DNA of 64,000 nt from Mumia sp. zg.B17 (GCF_019550915.1 NZ_JAHWCI010000005.1:372001-436000), one strand, 5' to 3'. Positions 7,347 to 15,870 are shown, counted from the first letter of the stretch. Notes: generated by a model not told the origin, from the sequence alone. Numbers and translations: made by a program.

Positions 7347-8054
7347 ATGCCACGTCAGCAGGATCCCGAAGACCGGTTCGTCGAACTGGCGCGTTCGCTC
7401 AAAGAACAAGGCGACGAGAGCGAGACCCTTGACCATGCTCTCAAGATGGCGGTCGACATCATCTCGGGGTGCGACGAGGCGGCCGTCAGCCTGATCCGAC
7501 GCGGGGGCCGCATCGAGACCCTCAACACCATCGGGTCGCGGGCGGCAGAGGCGGACCAGCTCCAGTACGACGCCGGTGAGGGGCCGTGCCTCGATACCAT
7601 CGCCCACCACGAGACCACGCTCGTGCCCAATCTGGCCGACGAGGCGCGGTGGCCGCGCTGGAGTCAACGGGTCAACCGTGACCTGGGCTTCGGAAGTGCC
7701 CTCTCCTTCCAGCTGTTCACCACCGCCACCGACTACGGCGCGCTCAACATGTATGCCGAGCGCGCCGACGCGTTCGACGGCCATGACCAGATCGTGGGCC
7801 TGGCCATGGCCGCCCACATCGCCGTCGCCCTCGCCTCCTCCCGCCAGATCGACAACCTCGGACGGTCGGTGAACAGCCGCACGGTCATCGGCCAGGCGAT
7901 GGGCATCGTCATGGAGAGGTACGGGCTCGACGACTCGCGAGCGTTCCGATTCCTGCAGCGAGTCTCCAGCATCACGAACACCCGGCTCCTCGCGGTTGCC
8001 GAGCACATCGTCACCACCCGGCGGATCCCCGAGCAGCACACGGCGGCCGGCTAG
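7347..8054 (+). CDS. GAF-ANTAR transcription antitermination regulator
   Basis: The 235-residue protein has an N-terminal GAF sensor domain (about residues 15-165, with the typical GEGPCLDTIAHHE segment) and a C-terminal ANTAR RNA-binding domain (about residues 170-225, SRTVIGQAMGIVMERYGLD). ANTAR proteins bind paired RNA hairpins to prevent termination. Such proteins are abundant in actinobacteria and their targets cannot be read from the sequence. It follows Mn catalase by 84 bp on the same strand, with a hairpin between them, so it is probably a separate unit. Confidence 0.92.
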   Translation: MPRQQDPEDRFVELARSLKEQGDESETLDHALKMAVDIISGCDEAAVSLIRRGGRIETLNTIGSRAAEADQLQYDAGEGPCLDTIAHHETTLVPNLADEARWPRWSQRVNRDLGFGSALSFQLFTTATDYGALNMYAERADAFDGHDQIVGLAMAAHIAVALASSRQIDNLGRSVNSRTVIGQAMGIVMERYGLDDSRAFRFLQRVSSITNTRLLAVAEHIVTTRRIPEQHTAAG

Positions 8055-8069
8055 CGCTGGCCAGACCTC

Positions 8070-9047
8070 TCACGAGGTCTCGCGCAGAAGGTCCCCGCCG
8101 AGTCGGGTCAGGGTGTGCAGCACCGAGTCGCCGTCGCGGCGGCTGGTGATCAGCCCGGCCTCGCGCAAGGTGCGGGTGTGATAGCTGACGGTCGCGGCCG
8201 ACACGCCCACCCGAGCGGCAAGCTCGGAGGTGGTGGCACCGACAGCACAGGCGGCGAGCGCCGTCGCGCGACTGCCTCCGATGAGGGCGGCGAGGGCCCG
8301 CTCAGGGGACACGGCGACGAGGTCCGCGGCGGTTCGCGACACGGGGTAGACGAGGACCTGCGGCAGGTGGGGATCCCTGAGGGTGACCGGTTGCCGCCAG
8401 CAGAAGTACGAAGGGACGAGGCGGAGCCCGCGACCCTCGAGGTAGACGTCGCGGTCGTCCACGTGGTCGACCACACCGAGCACCGGTGCATGCCAGACGA
8501 ATGACGGACCGAGGCCCCGGAGCAGTCCGTCCACACCCCCGTCCAGCAGCTGCCGGGCGCGCAGTGCTCGCTCGCTCTCGAACAGGCTCTCCATCTGACC
8601 GGTGACCGGCGAGATCACCGTGGCGTGGTAGGCACGCAGGGCATCGGTCAGGGTCGAGCGCGAACGGGGCTCGGCCAGCGTGCTCAGCGGTGAACCGGCG
8701 CCCCGGCTCGGATCCACCCGCGCGATCTGCTCGGCGACGCGATGCTCGGGCGATTCGAGGATCGCGTCCAGCCCGGCATCGAGACCCTCCGCCGCGCTTC
8801 CCGGCGTGAGGAAGTCGGGGTAGTAGCGGGCGAGCGGAAACAACGGCAGCAGCATCGAACGAACCGCGCGTCCGAGGCCGGTGTCGCGCAGGTTGCGCAA
8901 CGCATCCTCGTACCACCTCTCGTGCAGCCAGCGGCCCCCACGAGTCTGGAACCGGTGGAGGCTGGAGGCGATCTCCCACATGGGATCGGGCGCGGCAGCA
9001 ACGCTCGTGAGAGCGAGATCGTGCTCGCTGAAGTGAATGCGCAGCAC
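8070..9047 (-). CDS. DUF5937-type ArsR-like winged-helix transcriptional regulator
   Basis: The 325-residue protein has a large N-terminal domain beginning LRIHFSEHDLALTSV, as in DUF5937 regulators. Its C-terminal ArsR-like HTH (about residues 250-320) contains TTSELAARVGVSAATVSYH. I chose GTG at 9047 because the family starts with this segment and a GGGGGAAG stretch lies upstream; the frame is open to 9206. It is divergent from a secreted protein gene, and a 7-bp-arm dyad in the shared region is the likely operator. The effector is unknown. Confidence 0.75.
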   Translation of the reverse strand: MLRIHFSEHDLALTSVAAAPDPMWEIASSLHRFQTRGGRWLHERWYEDALRNLRDTGLGRAVRSMLLPLFPLARYYPDFLTPGSAAEGLDAGLDAILESPEHRVAEQIARVDPSRGAGSPLSTLAEPRSRSTLTDALRAYHATVISPVTGQMESLFESERALRARQLLDGGVDGLLRGLGPSFVWHAPVLGVVDHVDDRDVYLEGRGLRLVPSYFCWRQPVTLRDPHLPQVLVYPVSRTAADLVAVSPERALAALIGGSRATALAACAVGATTSELAARVGVSAATVSYHTRTLREAGLITSRRDGDSVLHTLTRLGGDLLRETS

Positions 9048-9105
9048 TGGCTTCCCCCTTGTCAGACCTCCCACAGGCTCGCACACGGGTAGGTCAGCGC
9101 TGCCT

Positions 9106-9125
9106 ATTTCGATGCTCGTCGAAAT
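9106..9125. promoter_or_regulatory. Dyad operator between divergent regulator and secreted-protein genes
   Basis: ATTTCGA and TCGAAAT form a perfect 7-bp inverted repeat with a 6-nt spacer. It lies in the 183-bp region between the DUF5937-type regulator and the peptidoglycan-binding protein, where an autoregulatory operator would be expected. Confidence 0.45.
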
Positions 9126-9230
9126 GCCTGTCGTTCTGGTGCGCCCGGTCGACACGATCCCTTCGCCGAGGCGCCGTGCACGCAGCACGTCGACGCGCCA
9201 GGGCATCCATCAGCATCACCAGGGGGAAAC

Positions 9231-9671
9231 ATGAAGAGGAAAATCTACTCGGCCTTGGCCGCCGTCGGGCTCACCGCCGGCCTGCTGGTCACGTCGGGCG
9301 CGCCGGCCTCGGCCAGTCCCGGCTGCACCCACAAGGGACTGGCAGTGGCCAGCACCGGCAACATCGTCGCCATACCCGCGACGAGCAGCGGCGATGACCA
9401 TTGCCACCTCCAGCAGGGCTACGCCTCTGCAGCGGTCCGCACTCTCCAGAACTCGATCAACTGGTGTTACCGAGGCCGGGGGGAAGCGGTCCTCAAGATC
9501 GCCGTCGACGGCAACTACGGCCCGGCGACCAAGGCCGCGGTCAAGCGGGTCCAGCAGATCGCAAAGATCACGGCTGACGGCGTGTACGGGCCGGCGACCA
9601 GGGACAAGATGCTGCACAGGCAGGCCGCGTGGGAAGAACAGGACCCCAACGTCTGCCGACGCCTCAAGTGA
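9231..9671 (+). CDS. Secreted peptidoglycan-binding-like domain protein
   Basis: This 146-residue protein starts with a Sec signal peptide (MKRKIYSALAAVGLTAGLL, then an ASA-type cleavage region). The mature part contains a PG_binding_1-like repeat with DGNYGPATKAAVKRVQQ and DGVYGPATR, the pattern that binds cell-wall peptidoglycan in many hydrolases. No catalytic domain is present. Three Cys residues lie in the mature part and one near the C-terminus, so disulphides are possible. The gene is divergent from the DUF5937-type regulator and may be controlled by it. Confidence 0.85.
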   Translation: MKRKIYSALAAVGLTAGLLVTSGAPASASPGCTHKGLAVASTGNIVAIPATSSGDDHCHLQQGYASAAVRTLQNSINWCYRGRGEAVLKIAVDGNYGPATKAAVKRVQQIAKITADGVYGPATRDKMLHRQAAWEEQDPNVCRRLK

Positions 9672-9706
9672 CCGACGCGCTGGGCGCGCGGCCGGCATCA
9701 CCGTGT

Positions 9707-10123
9707 TCAGGTCAGCTGGTCGACCCGGATCAGATTGCCGGACGGATCACGGAACGCACAGTCCCGCGGTCCCCACGGCTGGTCCATCGGCTCCTGCAAG
9801 ACGTCGACGCCGCTCGAGCTGACCTTGTCGAAGAGGGCGTCCAGGTCGCTCGTGCTGAACACGTACGGGCCCGGACCGGAGCCCTTGGCGACGAGACGGT
9901 GCAGGGAGTCGCCGTCATCCTCGGACCGTCCCGCTCCTGGGTCGGAGAGGACGACGGTGACACCCTGCTGACCGGGGAATCCGAGGCTCACCCACCGGTG
10001 TCCGTCCGACTCGACGTCGTTGACCCCCTCGAGGCCGAGCACGTCGCGATAGAAGCCGATCGCGGCGTCGACGTCGTCCACCGTGATCGGGAAGTACTTC
10101 GCTCTGATGTCCATGCGCCTCAC
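9707..10123 (-). CDS. VOC (glyoxalase/bleomycin-resistance fold) family protein
   Basis: The 138-residue single-domain protein has the VOC beta-alpha-beta pattern: FPITVDDVDAAIGFYRDVLG at the start and the closing segment WGPRDCAFRDPSGNLIRVDQ. The first metal-ligand position is not an obvious His, so it may bind rather than turn over its ligand. ATG at 10123 or at 10114 could be the start. It lies downstream of an AraC-type gene on the same strand, a common actinobacterial pairing in which the regulator controls the VOC gene. Confidence 0.85.
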   Translation of the reverse strand: MRRMDIRAKYFPITVDDVDAAIGFYRDVLGLEGVNDVESDGHRWVSLGFPGQQGVTVVLSDPGAGRSEDDGDSLHRLVAKGSGPGPYVFSTSDLDALFDKVSSSGVDVLQEPMDQPWGPRDCAFRDPSGNLIRVDQLT

Positions 10124-10194
10124 GCTACGGACGCGGCCACGCCGAGGCTTCTCCGATCCTGCTGAGCTGCCCTGTCCTCGGCCCTCCCCCGTCC

Positions 10195-10596
10195 TCAGCG
10201 AAGGGGCACAGGGCGCGTGAGCAGACGCGCGATGCAGGGAGGCATCGCCTCGACCGCGTCGTGGGGCCGCGCGCGATAGGTGCTGGGCGTCTCTCCCACG
10301 ATGCGCGTGAACGTCGAGCTGAAGGATCCGAGCGAGGAGGCGCCGACGGCCATGCAGGCGTCCGTCACGCTGACGCCGGCGCGCAGCAGCGCCATCGCGC
10401 GCTCCACACGCCGTGTCATCAGGTAGCCGTACGGCGTCTCGCCGTACGCGCGTTTGAACTCGCGGCTGAAGTGCGCGTCAGACATGCACGCGCGTCTGGC
10501 CATCGCTGGCACGTCGAGCGCACGCGCGTAGTCGGCGTCCATCAGGTCGCGAGCACGACGAAGGTGCGCGAGGGTCTGCGGGCTCTGCGGTGGCAC
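10195..10596 (-). CDS. AraC-family HTH regulator (single HTH domain)
   Basis: A compact 133-residue protein with two helix-turn-helix motifs, MARRACMSDAHFSREFKRAY and a second one with VGASSLGSFSSTFTRIVGET. It has no separate ligand-binding domain. GTG at 10596 is the likely start; the frame is open to 10671 but that part is unlike the family. It overlaps the 3' end of the GNAT gene by about 119 bp in another frame and precedes the VOC gene by 71 bp, its probable target. Confidence 0.82.
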   Translation of the reverse strand: MPPQSPQTLAHLRRARDLMDADYARALDVPAMARRACMSDAHFSREFKRAYGETPYGYLMTRRVERAMALLRAGVSVTDACMAVGASSLGSFSSTFTRIVGETPSTYRARPHDAVEAMPPCIARLLTRPVPLR

Positions 10597-11152
10597 CTCC
10601 CGACGGTACCGCCCCGTCGGCCGCGCTCGTCGCGATCTGACCCACCTCTGCCGTGACGGTGATCTCCGCACCGTTGCGCACGTAGGCCGGGTCGCTCACC
10701 CGCGCGAGGATCATCCGCCGCGCGATGCGGTTCTCGGCACTGACGACGGCCTGGACGGCGGAGAAGTCCTCGCTCGGGACGTCGTGGACGACGGCGTCGA
10801 TCAGGCGGGAGCCGAGACCTCTGCCCTGGTCGGAGTCGGCGACCACCACCGCGACCTCGGCCGTCAACCCGCCGCCGGCCGGTTCGCCGTCGCCCGTGCT
10901 CGTCGCGATCGGTGCCCACATGGCATGTCCGACGACAGCGGCGCCGCGGAAGGCGAGCACCGAACCGCCCACGGCACCGGGCCGGAGCAGATGCTTCGCG
11001 AGGGCCGGTGGTGTCTGGGGTCCGAAGCCGGTGAGAAAGCGCCGATATGAGGTGTCTGGCGACAGAGCGAGCAGGAAGGCTTCCATCGCCTCGAGGTCGT
11101 CGAGGGAACCCGCACGGAGCTCCACGTCGCTCGGCTCGACCGTCGCTGTCAT
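10478..11152 (-). CDS. GNAT-family N-acetyltransferase
   Basis: The 224-residue protein has a GNAT domain over about residues 10-160, with the acetyl-CoA-binding motif DSDQGRGLGSRLIDAVV and the start LRAGSLDDLEAMEAFL. The last 50 or so residues are Arg/Ser/Pro-rich and overlap the AraC-type gene in another frame, so they look like read-through rather than a domain; a lost stop or frameshift is possible. The acceptor is unknown. The gene is divergent from a TetR regulator with a palindrome between them. Confidence 0.72.
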   Translation of the reverse strand: MTATVEPSDVELRAGSLDDLEAMEAFLLALSPDTSYRRFLTGFGPQTPPALAKHLLRPGAVGGSVLAFRGAAVVGHAMWAPIATSTGDGEPAGGGLTAEVAVVVADSDQGRGLGSRLIDAVVHDVPSEDFSAVQAVVSAENRIARRMILARVSDPAYVRNGAEITVTAEVGQIATSAADGAVPSGGATAEPADPRAPSSCSRPDGRRLRACARRASDGQTRVHV

Positions 11153-11176
11153 AAAACCCCCCGAAAAGCAAAGACA

Positions 11177-11192
11177 ATACGAACGATCGTAT
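11177..11192. promoter_or_regulatory. TetR-type operator palindrome
   Basis: ATACGAACGATCGTAT has perfect 6-bp arms (ATACGA/TCGTAT) around a 4-nt centre, in the AT-rich 80-bp gap between the divergent GNAT and TetR genes. This is the expected place and shape for a TetR-family autorepression site. Confidence 0.6.
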
Positions 11193-11232
11193 CATTTGTT
11201 AGGCTGTGGCTCTGCGCTAAGTTCGAGGAGAC

Positions 11233-11883
11233 ATGGAGACGGAGACCACTCTCGGCGACCATCCCGACGGGAGGGTGCGCCGCGGCAATGCGACGCGGCG
11301 GGCAGTGCTCCGTCGTGCCGTGGATGTGGCCTCCGTCGAGGGCCTCGACGGACTCTCCATCGGGCGCCTGGCCACGGAGCTCTCGATGAGCAAGAGCGGC
11401 CTGTTCGCCCTGTTCGGCGCGAAGGAGCAGCTCCAGCTCGCCACCATCCGGGCAGCGAAGCGGATCTATTTCGACACCGTGGTCCGCCCGGCGCTCGAGA
11501 CGACCCCCGGCCTCGGGCGGGTGTCGGCCCTCCTCGCCGCATGGCTCGACTACTCGCGCGAACGCGTCTTTCCGGGCGGTTGTTTCTTCGCCAGGACGAG
11601 CACCGAGTACGCCGCCCGCGACGGCGCGGTGCGTGACGCCCTGACCACGGCGCACTACGAGTGGCTTCAGCTCATCGAGCGGTCGCTGATGGAGGCCCAG
11701 GCCCTCGGCGAGCTCGATGCCGCCGAATCAATCGACCAGCTCGTCTTCGAGCTGAACGCGTTCCTCGACGGCGCCAACCTCGACTCCCTGTTCGACCGCG
11801 GCGACACGTCCTACGACCGCGCCCGACGCGCCATCCGCGACCGCCTGCGCTTGGCCGCCCACGGTCACCCGACGACGGGCTGA
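11233..11883 (+). CDS. TetR-family transcriptional regulator
   Basis: The 216-residue protein has an N-terminal TetR HTH (about residues 20-65, with LSIGRLATELSMSKSGLFALFG). Its C-terminal domain resembles the TetR_C_16-like group, containing AWLDYSRERVFPGGCFF. It probably represses itself and the divergent GNAT gene through the palindrome in the gap. It converges with and overlaps the GyrI-like gene by 19 bp. The ligand is unknown. Confidence 0.88.
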   Translation: METETTLGDHPDGRVRRGNATRRAVLRRAVDVASVEGLDGLSIGRLATELSMSKSGLFALFGAKEQLQLATIRAAKRIYFDTVVRPALETTPGLGRVSALLAAWLDYSRERVFPGGCFFARTSTEYAARDGAVRDALTTAHYEWLQLIERSLMEAQALGELDAAESIDQLVFELNAFLDGANLDSLFDRGDTSYDRARRAIRDRLRLAAHGHPTTG

Positions 11884-12476
11884 CGCAAGATCGTCCGCAG
11901 CGCGGACGAGTCCGTCCTGCGGGGATCGGAGAGGTAGATCTCGTGGTGGCGTCCGGACGGACGCAGCCCGTGCGCGGGAAGGAACTCCTCGTGGAGGCGT
12001 CTCAGGGTCGGACCCTCGTCGTCGTACGAGCCTCGATGGAGAATCTGCACGCTCCGGCCCTCGTCGTATCCTTCGAACCTGAGCAGACCCAGCGCCGGTA
12101 GTCCCTTCTTGCTCGCCACGGCCAACGCCTCGTCGACGATGTCGCCGGTGATCCAGTCCGGCTGAGCGATCATCATCGTCCAGTCCCACGCACTCTTGTC
12201 CCGCGTCTGGAACACCGACAGGTCGTCGGCGGTCCAGAGTCCTTCGAGCGGCGCCACCGTGTGTACCCGGTCCAGTCGCGTCTTCGCGATCGACCGGGCG
12301 CCGTACGACGTCGTGTAGAGCGCTTCGACCGCCTCTCGATAGGCGGGCGAGGTGTTGGGGTCACCGTGTCCGTCGATCATGAGGAACGACATCTCGGGGA
12401 CGTCCACGACGACGAAGTCGTCAGCCTTGGGCGCGTAGAGGTCCTTGCGTTCCTTCTTGATGTCGTAGCTCGACAC
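11865..12476 (-). CDS. GyrI-like small-molecule-binding domain protein
   Basis: The 203-residue protein matches stand-alone GyrI-like domain proteins of actinobacteria: DFVVVDVPEMSFLMIDGHGD near the start, the central WTMMIAQPDWI, and the closing EIYLSDPRRTDSSALRTILR. These proteins bind small molecules in a SOUL/GyrI fold. It has no DNA-binding domain. The ATG at 12476 begins MSSYDIKKERKDLY, usual for the family. The gene converges with the TetR gene, with 19 bp of overlap. Confidence 0.83.
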   Translation of the reverse strand: MSSYDIKKERKDLYAPKADDFVVVDVPEMSFLMIDGHGDPNTSPAYREAVEALYTTSYGARSIAKTRLDRVHTVAPLEGLWTADDLSVFQTRDKSAWDWTMMIAQPDWITGDIVDEALAVASKKGLPALGLLRFEGYDEGRSVQILHRGSYDDEGPTLRRLHEEFLPAHGLRPSGRHHEIYLSDPRRTDSSALRTILRQPVVG

Positions 12477-12529
12477 TGTCCGCTCCCCCCGGCCCGTGAA
12501 CGACCGGCCCCTCCGGCATCCAGACGACC

Positions 12530-13489
12530 CTAGTGGCTGCGGGTCAGCTCACCGCGAAACGTCGCGCGGTAGGTGGTGGGACTGACACCGACCGTACGGA
12601 CGAAGTGCCGACGCAACGTGGTGGCCGTGCCGAGGCCGCACCGGGTGGCGATCTGCTCCACCGACGCGTCGGTGCGCTCGAGCAGCTCCTGGGCGCGGAG
12701 CACGCGTTCGCGGTGGAGCCACCTCAGAGGCGTCAGCCCGGTCGCGGTGCTCATCCGGCGCGTCAGCTGACGTGCGCCGAGTCCGGCCTCGCGTGCCAGG
12801 TCGGTGACCGTGAGCGGCTGGTCGAGGTGTTCGCGCGCCCAGTCCAGGGCAGCACCCACGCAGTCCGGCCCGGTCGGGCTCACGGGTGCCGCGATGAACT
12901 GTGCCTGCCCGCCCGGTCGTTGCGCCGCCACGACCAGGCGCCGCGCGAGCCCGTTGGCGGCGGCGCTGCCGAAGTCGGAGCGGACCAGGTGCAGGGACAG
13001 GTCGAGGGCGGCCGTCTTGCCGGCGGAGGTGAGGACCTGCCCGTCATCGACGTAGAGCACGTCGGCACGCGCGCGTACGGCCGGATAGAGGCGCTCGAGC
13101 TCAGCGACGTGCATCCAGTGCGTCGCGGCCTCACGCCCGTCGAGCAGTCCGGCCGCGGCGACGACGAAGGCGCCGGTGCACAACGACGCGATGCGCGCCC
13201 CTCGCGCATGAGCCGCCCGCAGCGCGTCCACCAGGGTCGGGTCGGGCGCGGCGTCGAGGTGGTTCGTCGACGGGACGATGACGAGGTCGACCCCTGTCAG
13301 CGCGTCGTACCCCACGGTCGGCGCATCGCCGAGCCACGGCGCGGGTGTGCCGTCGGGGGTGGCGACGACGAGGGAGTACCACGCGCCGTCGCCCGCGAGG
13401 TCCGACCGGTCGACGCCGAAGACCTCGGCGGCAATCGCCGTCTCGTACAGCATCGCGTCAGCGTGCAGAGCCAGCCCCACGGTGACCAT
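12530..13489 (-). CDS. GlxA-like AraC-family regulator with DJ-1/PfpI domain
   Basis: The 319-residue protein has an N-terminal DJ-1/PfpI-like domain (about residues 1-185, with IASLCTGAFVVAAAGLLDGR, where the Cys sits at the nucleophile elbow) and a C-terminal AraC HTH pair (about residues 210-315, DLAREAGLGARQLTRRM and a second motif with CGLGTATTLRRHF). This is the GlxA-family layout. It is divergent from a saccharopine-dehydrogenase-like gene 71 bp away, a likely target. Confidence 0.88.
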   Translation of the reverse strand: MVTVGLALHADAMLYETAIAAEVFGVDRSDLAGDGAWYSLVVATPDGTPAPWLGDAPTVGYDALTGVDLVIVPSTNHLDAAPDPTLVDALRAAHARGARIASLCTGAFVVAAAGLLDGREAATHWMHVAELERLYPAVRARADVLYVDDGQVLTSAGKTAALDLSLHLVRSDFGSAAANGLARRLVVAAQRPGGQAQFIAAPVSPTGPDCVGAALDWAREHLDQPLTVTDLAREAGLGARQLTRRMSTATGLTPLRWLHRERVLRAQELLERTDASVEQIATRCGLGTATTLRRHFVRTVGVSPTTYRATFRGELTRSH

Positions 13490-13560
13490 GTCGCAAACTG
13501 TACGACAGGCGTCGGTTCGGACACTGGCTGTTCAGCGGTGGCTCGCGATGGGATGGGGAC

Positions 13561-14619
13561 ATGACTTCCTCCTCCCCCGGTCCCGTCGTCGTGTACGGCG
13601 CGTACGGTCACACCGGCCGCTTCGTCGTCGACGAGCTCCTTCGACGCGGCCTCACTCCGATCCTCTCCGGCCGTGACGAGACGCGACTCGCAGCGATGAC
13701 CGACGGGCGGCGCGACCTGGAGATCCGCCCGGCGCGGGTGGACGATCCCGATGCGCTGCGTACGGCGGTGGCTGGCGCGGCTGCCGTCATCAACGTCGCC
13801 GGCCCGTTCCTCGACACGGGCGTGATCGTGTCGGGTGCTGCGGTTGCCGCGGGAGCCCACTACCTCGACGTCACCGCCGAACAGCCTGCCGTCGAAGCCG
13901 TGTACGCCGCGCGCGCTCTCGATGCAGAGGAGGCGGGGGTCGCGGTCATCCCCGCGATGGCGTTCTACGGCGGCCTCGCCGACCTGCTCGCGACGTCCAT
14001 CCTCGACGGGTTGACAGAGCCGGCCGCGCTCACGGTCGCGGTCGGGCTCGACCGTTGGTGGCCGACAACCGGCACACGACTCACAGGGAGCCGCAACACC
14101 GCACCTCGACGGACCATCGTCGACGGACGGCTGGCACCACTCGGCGAGTCCCCGCCGCCCGACCCGTGGGACTTCCCGGGGCTGGGCGAGCAGGTCGTCG
14201 TCGCCGTCCCGTTCTCGGAGCCGGTCCTCCTCGCGCGGCACCTGCCCGTCGACCGGCTCGACTCCTACCTCAGCGCGTCGGCACTCACCGACATCCGCGA
14301 TCCAGAGACCCCTCCTCCCCCGGCGATCGATGACCGCGGCCGTTCGTCCCAGCAGTTCGTGGTCGACGTCGTCGCGCAGGCGGGGACGCAGACGCACCGG
14401 ATGTCAGCCAGTGGCCGGGACATCTACGCCGCCACGGCACCGGTGATCGTCGAGGCAACGGCTCAACTGCTCGACGGCCGCGCTTCCGGTACAGGTGCCG
14501 TCGCACCGGGTGAGGTGTTCGACGCCGAGGACTTCCTGCGGGCGCTCACGCCTGACGTGCTGACCCTGCGGCGGGACGTCCGCCGCGCTCAACCGTCCGC
14601 TGCTGCCGCGCGCTCCTGA
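13561..14619 (+). CDS. Saccharopine dehydrogenase-like NAD(P)-binding oxidoreductase
   Basis: The 352-residue protein has an N-terminal Rossmann domain, VVYGAYGHTGRFVVDELLRR, a variant of the GxxGxxG nucleotide-binding motif, followed by segments typical of the saccharopine dehydrogenase/trans-acting enoyl reductase family (VAGAAAVINVAGPFLDTG, GAHYLDVTAEQ). The substrate is not evident. It is divergent from the GlxA-like regulator, and a hairpin lies 12 bp after its stop. Confidence 0.85.
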   Translation: MTSSSPGPVVVYGAYGHTGRFVVDELLRRGLTPILSGRDETRLAAMTDGRRDLEIRPARVDDPDALRTAVAGAAAVINVAGPFLDTGVIVSGAAVAAGAHYLDVTAEQPAVEAVYAARALDAEEAGVAVIPAMAFYGGLADLLATSILDGLTEPAALTVAVGLDRWWPTTGTRLTGSRNTAPRRTIVDGRLAPLGESPPPDPWDFPGLGEQVVVAVPFSEPVLLARHLPVDRLDSYLSASALTDIRDPETPPPPAIDDRGRSSQQFVVDVVAQAGTQTHRMSASGRDIYAATAPVIVEATAQLLDGRASGTGAVAPGEVFDAEDFLRALTPDVLTLRRDVRRAQPSAAAARS

Positions 14620-14630
14620 ACCAGCACCGC

Positions 14631-14657
14631 GATCCCGTCCACCTCCGCACCGGGATC
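14631..14657 (+). terminator. Possible terminator hairpin
   Basis: GATCCCG and CGGGATC form a perfect 7-bp stem with a 13-nt loop, 12 bp after the saccharopine-dehydrogenase-like stop. Confidence 0.35.
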
Positions 14658-14710
14658 ACGACGTCCGATAACCGCCAGCATGCAGTGCGGTGGCTGACAA
14701 AGATCTGTCT

Positions 14711-15142
14711 ATGAGCATGTCAATTCACGCGCTGCCCGCCTCCGTCTCGATCACGCACGCCAGTGACTGGCTCGACACCGAAGGTGGTGCTCAGCTGCGC
14801 TGTTGCCTGCGCAACAGTCGAGCCGGCGAGCGAGTGCGCTTGGGGACCGTGACCCCGCCTGGCCCTCAAGGTGCGTACGCCGAGACCGGGCCGGTCTTCG
14901 TACACGCCGACGGTTGCGAGGGGCCGCAGTCTCCGGGCTATCCGGACGACTTCCGCTCAAGGACGGTGGTCTTCCGGGCGTACGACCAGCGTGGGCAGAT
15001 AGTTGGTGGTGAGATCGTCGAGCCGGGCACCGGTCAAGAGGCTGTGGCCGAGCGGTTGTTGGCGGAGCCAGACGTCGCTTTTCTGCACGTCCGCAACACG
15101 GTCTACGGCTGCTACATGTTCGCAGTCCACCCGGCGGCGTGA
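14711..15142 (+). CDS. DUF1203 domain protein
   Basis: The 143-residue protein shows the DUF1203 pattern: a CCLRNSRAGERVRLGTV segment in the first half, YAETGPVFVHADGC in the middle, and FLHVRNTVYGCYMFAVHP at the end. The function of the family is unknown. ATG at 14711 is preferred over GTG at 14690; neither has a strong ribosome binding site. Its codon use is less GC-biased than its neighbours (several TTG, AGT and GGT codons), a weak hint of recent acquisition. Confidence 0.72.
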   Translation: MSMSIHALPASVSITHASDWLDTEGGAQLRCCLRNSRAGERVRLGTVTPPGPQGAYAETGPVFVHADGCEGPQSPGYPDDFRSRTVVFRAYDQRGQIVGGEIVEPGTGQEAVAERLLAEPDVAFLHVRNTVYGCYMFAVHPAA

Positions 15143-15312
15143 CTCGGATCATCGTCCACGCGCTGAGCGCCGACGAGCTCGGTCGTGTGCGTGAGCTGGG
15201 CGCAGGAGGCGGTCGATCTGGGGGGGTGCACGCACGGAGCGCGGCGTCGGGGCACCGGCTCGTGCGCGGTGAGGTAGCCACGGATCGTGGCAGGGAGCTG
15301 GAACGGTTCGAG

Positions 15313-15870
15313 TCAAGACAGGGGACTCTCCCCCGGCGAGAGGGATGACGCACCAACTGCCGTGAGGGCATCGACGAGAGGGCGCGGCACCCGGTCGAGG
15401 TCGAGCGCACCGACGAGCAGCCGCGCGTAGCGTGCCTTTCGTCCACTCGTCGTGCCGAGGAAGCGCCGAAGCACCTGGTCCTCCGGCCTGTCTCGGTGGA
15501 ACGGTTGTCGGGTCAGCGTGCGCCACGCGCCGAGGTCGCCCGCCGACTCGATCACCTCGAGGACCCGCGGCACGCCGAGGCTGCGGATCAGCTCGTCCTC
15601 GAGGTCGAGGTCGCAGACGAACCTCGCGGTCGGGATGGCCTGGTGACGGGCGAGGGTCCGCTCGACGTACGGGGACTCGCGGACGTCGTGGAGGACAGCG
15701 ACCAGCTCGGCATCATCGACGGAGTCGAGATGGCGGCCGAGGTTGGTCACCCCGCCCATCGCCACGACGGCCACCCCGGCGCCCGCGAGGTCGGTTGGCC
15801 GCCGACGCGCGAGCGCCCGCACGGCGACCTCGTCGCTCTCGCCCTCGACCAGCAGCAGCCTGCGCGGCAT
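15313..15870 (-). CDS. TOPRIM-domain (OLD-like) nucleotidyl transferase/hydrolase protein
   Basis: The 185-residue protein starts RRLLLVEGESDEVAVRALAR, the Glu-containing first TOPRIM motif, and continues with GVAVVAMGGVTNLGRHL and the acidic ARFVCDLDLEDELIR. This matches the TOPRIM domain of OLD-family nucleases as a stand-alone protein with no ATPase partner visible here. A role in DNA cleavage is inferred from family only. No operon partner is apparent; the 170 bp between it and the DUF1203 gene hold nothing I can support. Confidence 0.75.
   Translation of the reverse strand: MPRRLLLVEGESDEVAVRALARRRPTDLAGAGVAVVAMGGVTNLGRHLDSVDDAELVAVLHDVRESPYVERTLARHQAIPTARFVCDLDLEDELIRSLGVPRVLEVIESAGDLGAWRTLTRQPFHRDRPEDQVLRRFLGTTSGRKARYARLLVGALDLDRVPRPLVDALTAVGASSLSPGESPLS

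Noticed and set aside
15300-15320. GGTTCGAGTC resembling a tRNA T-arm
   Set aside because: There is no acceptor stem, D-arm or anticodon arm at the right distances on either strand.
15139-15348. 69-codon plus-strand frame overlapping the DUF1203 stop
   Set aside because: Composition is poor and it runs into the antisense of the TOPRIM gene; no motif supports it.
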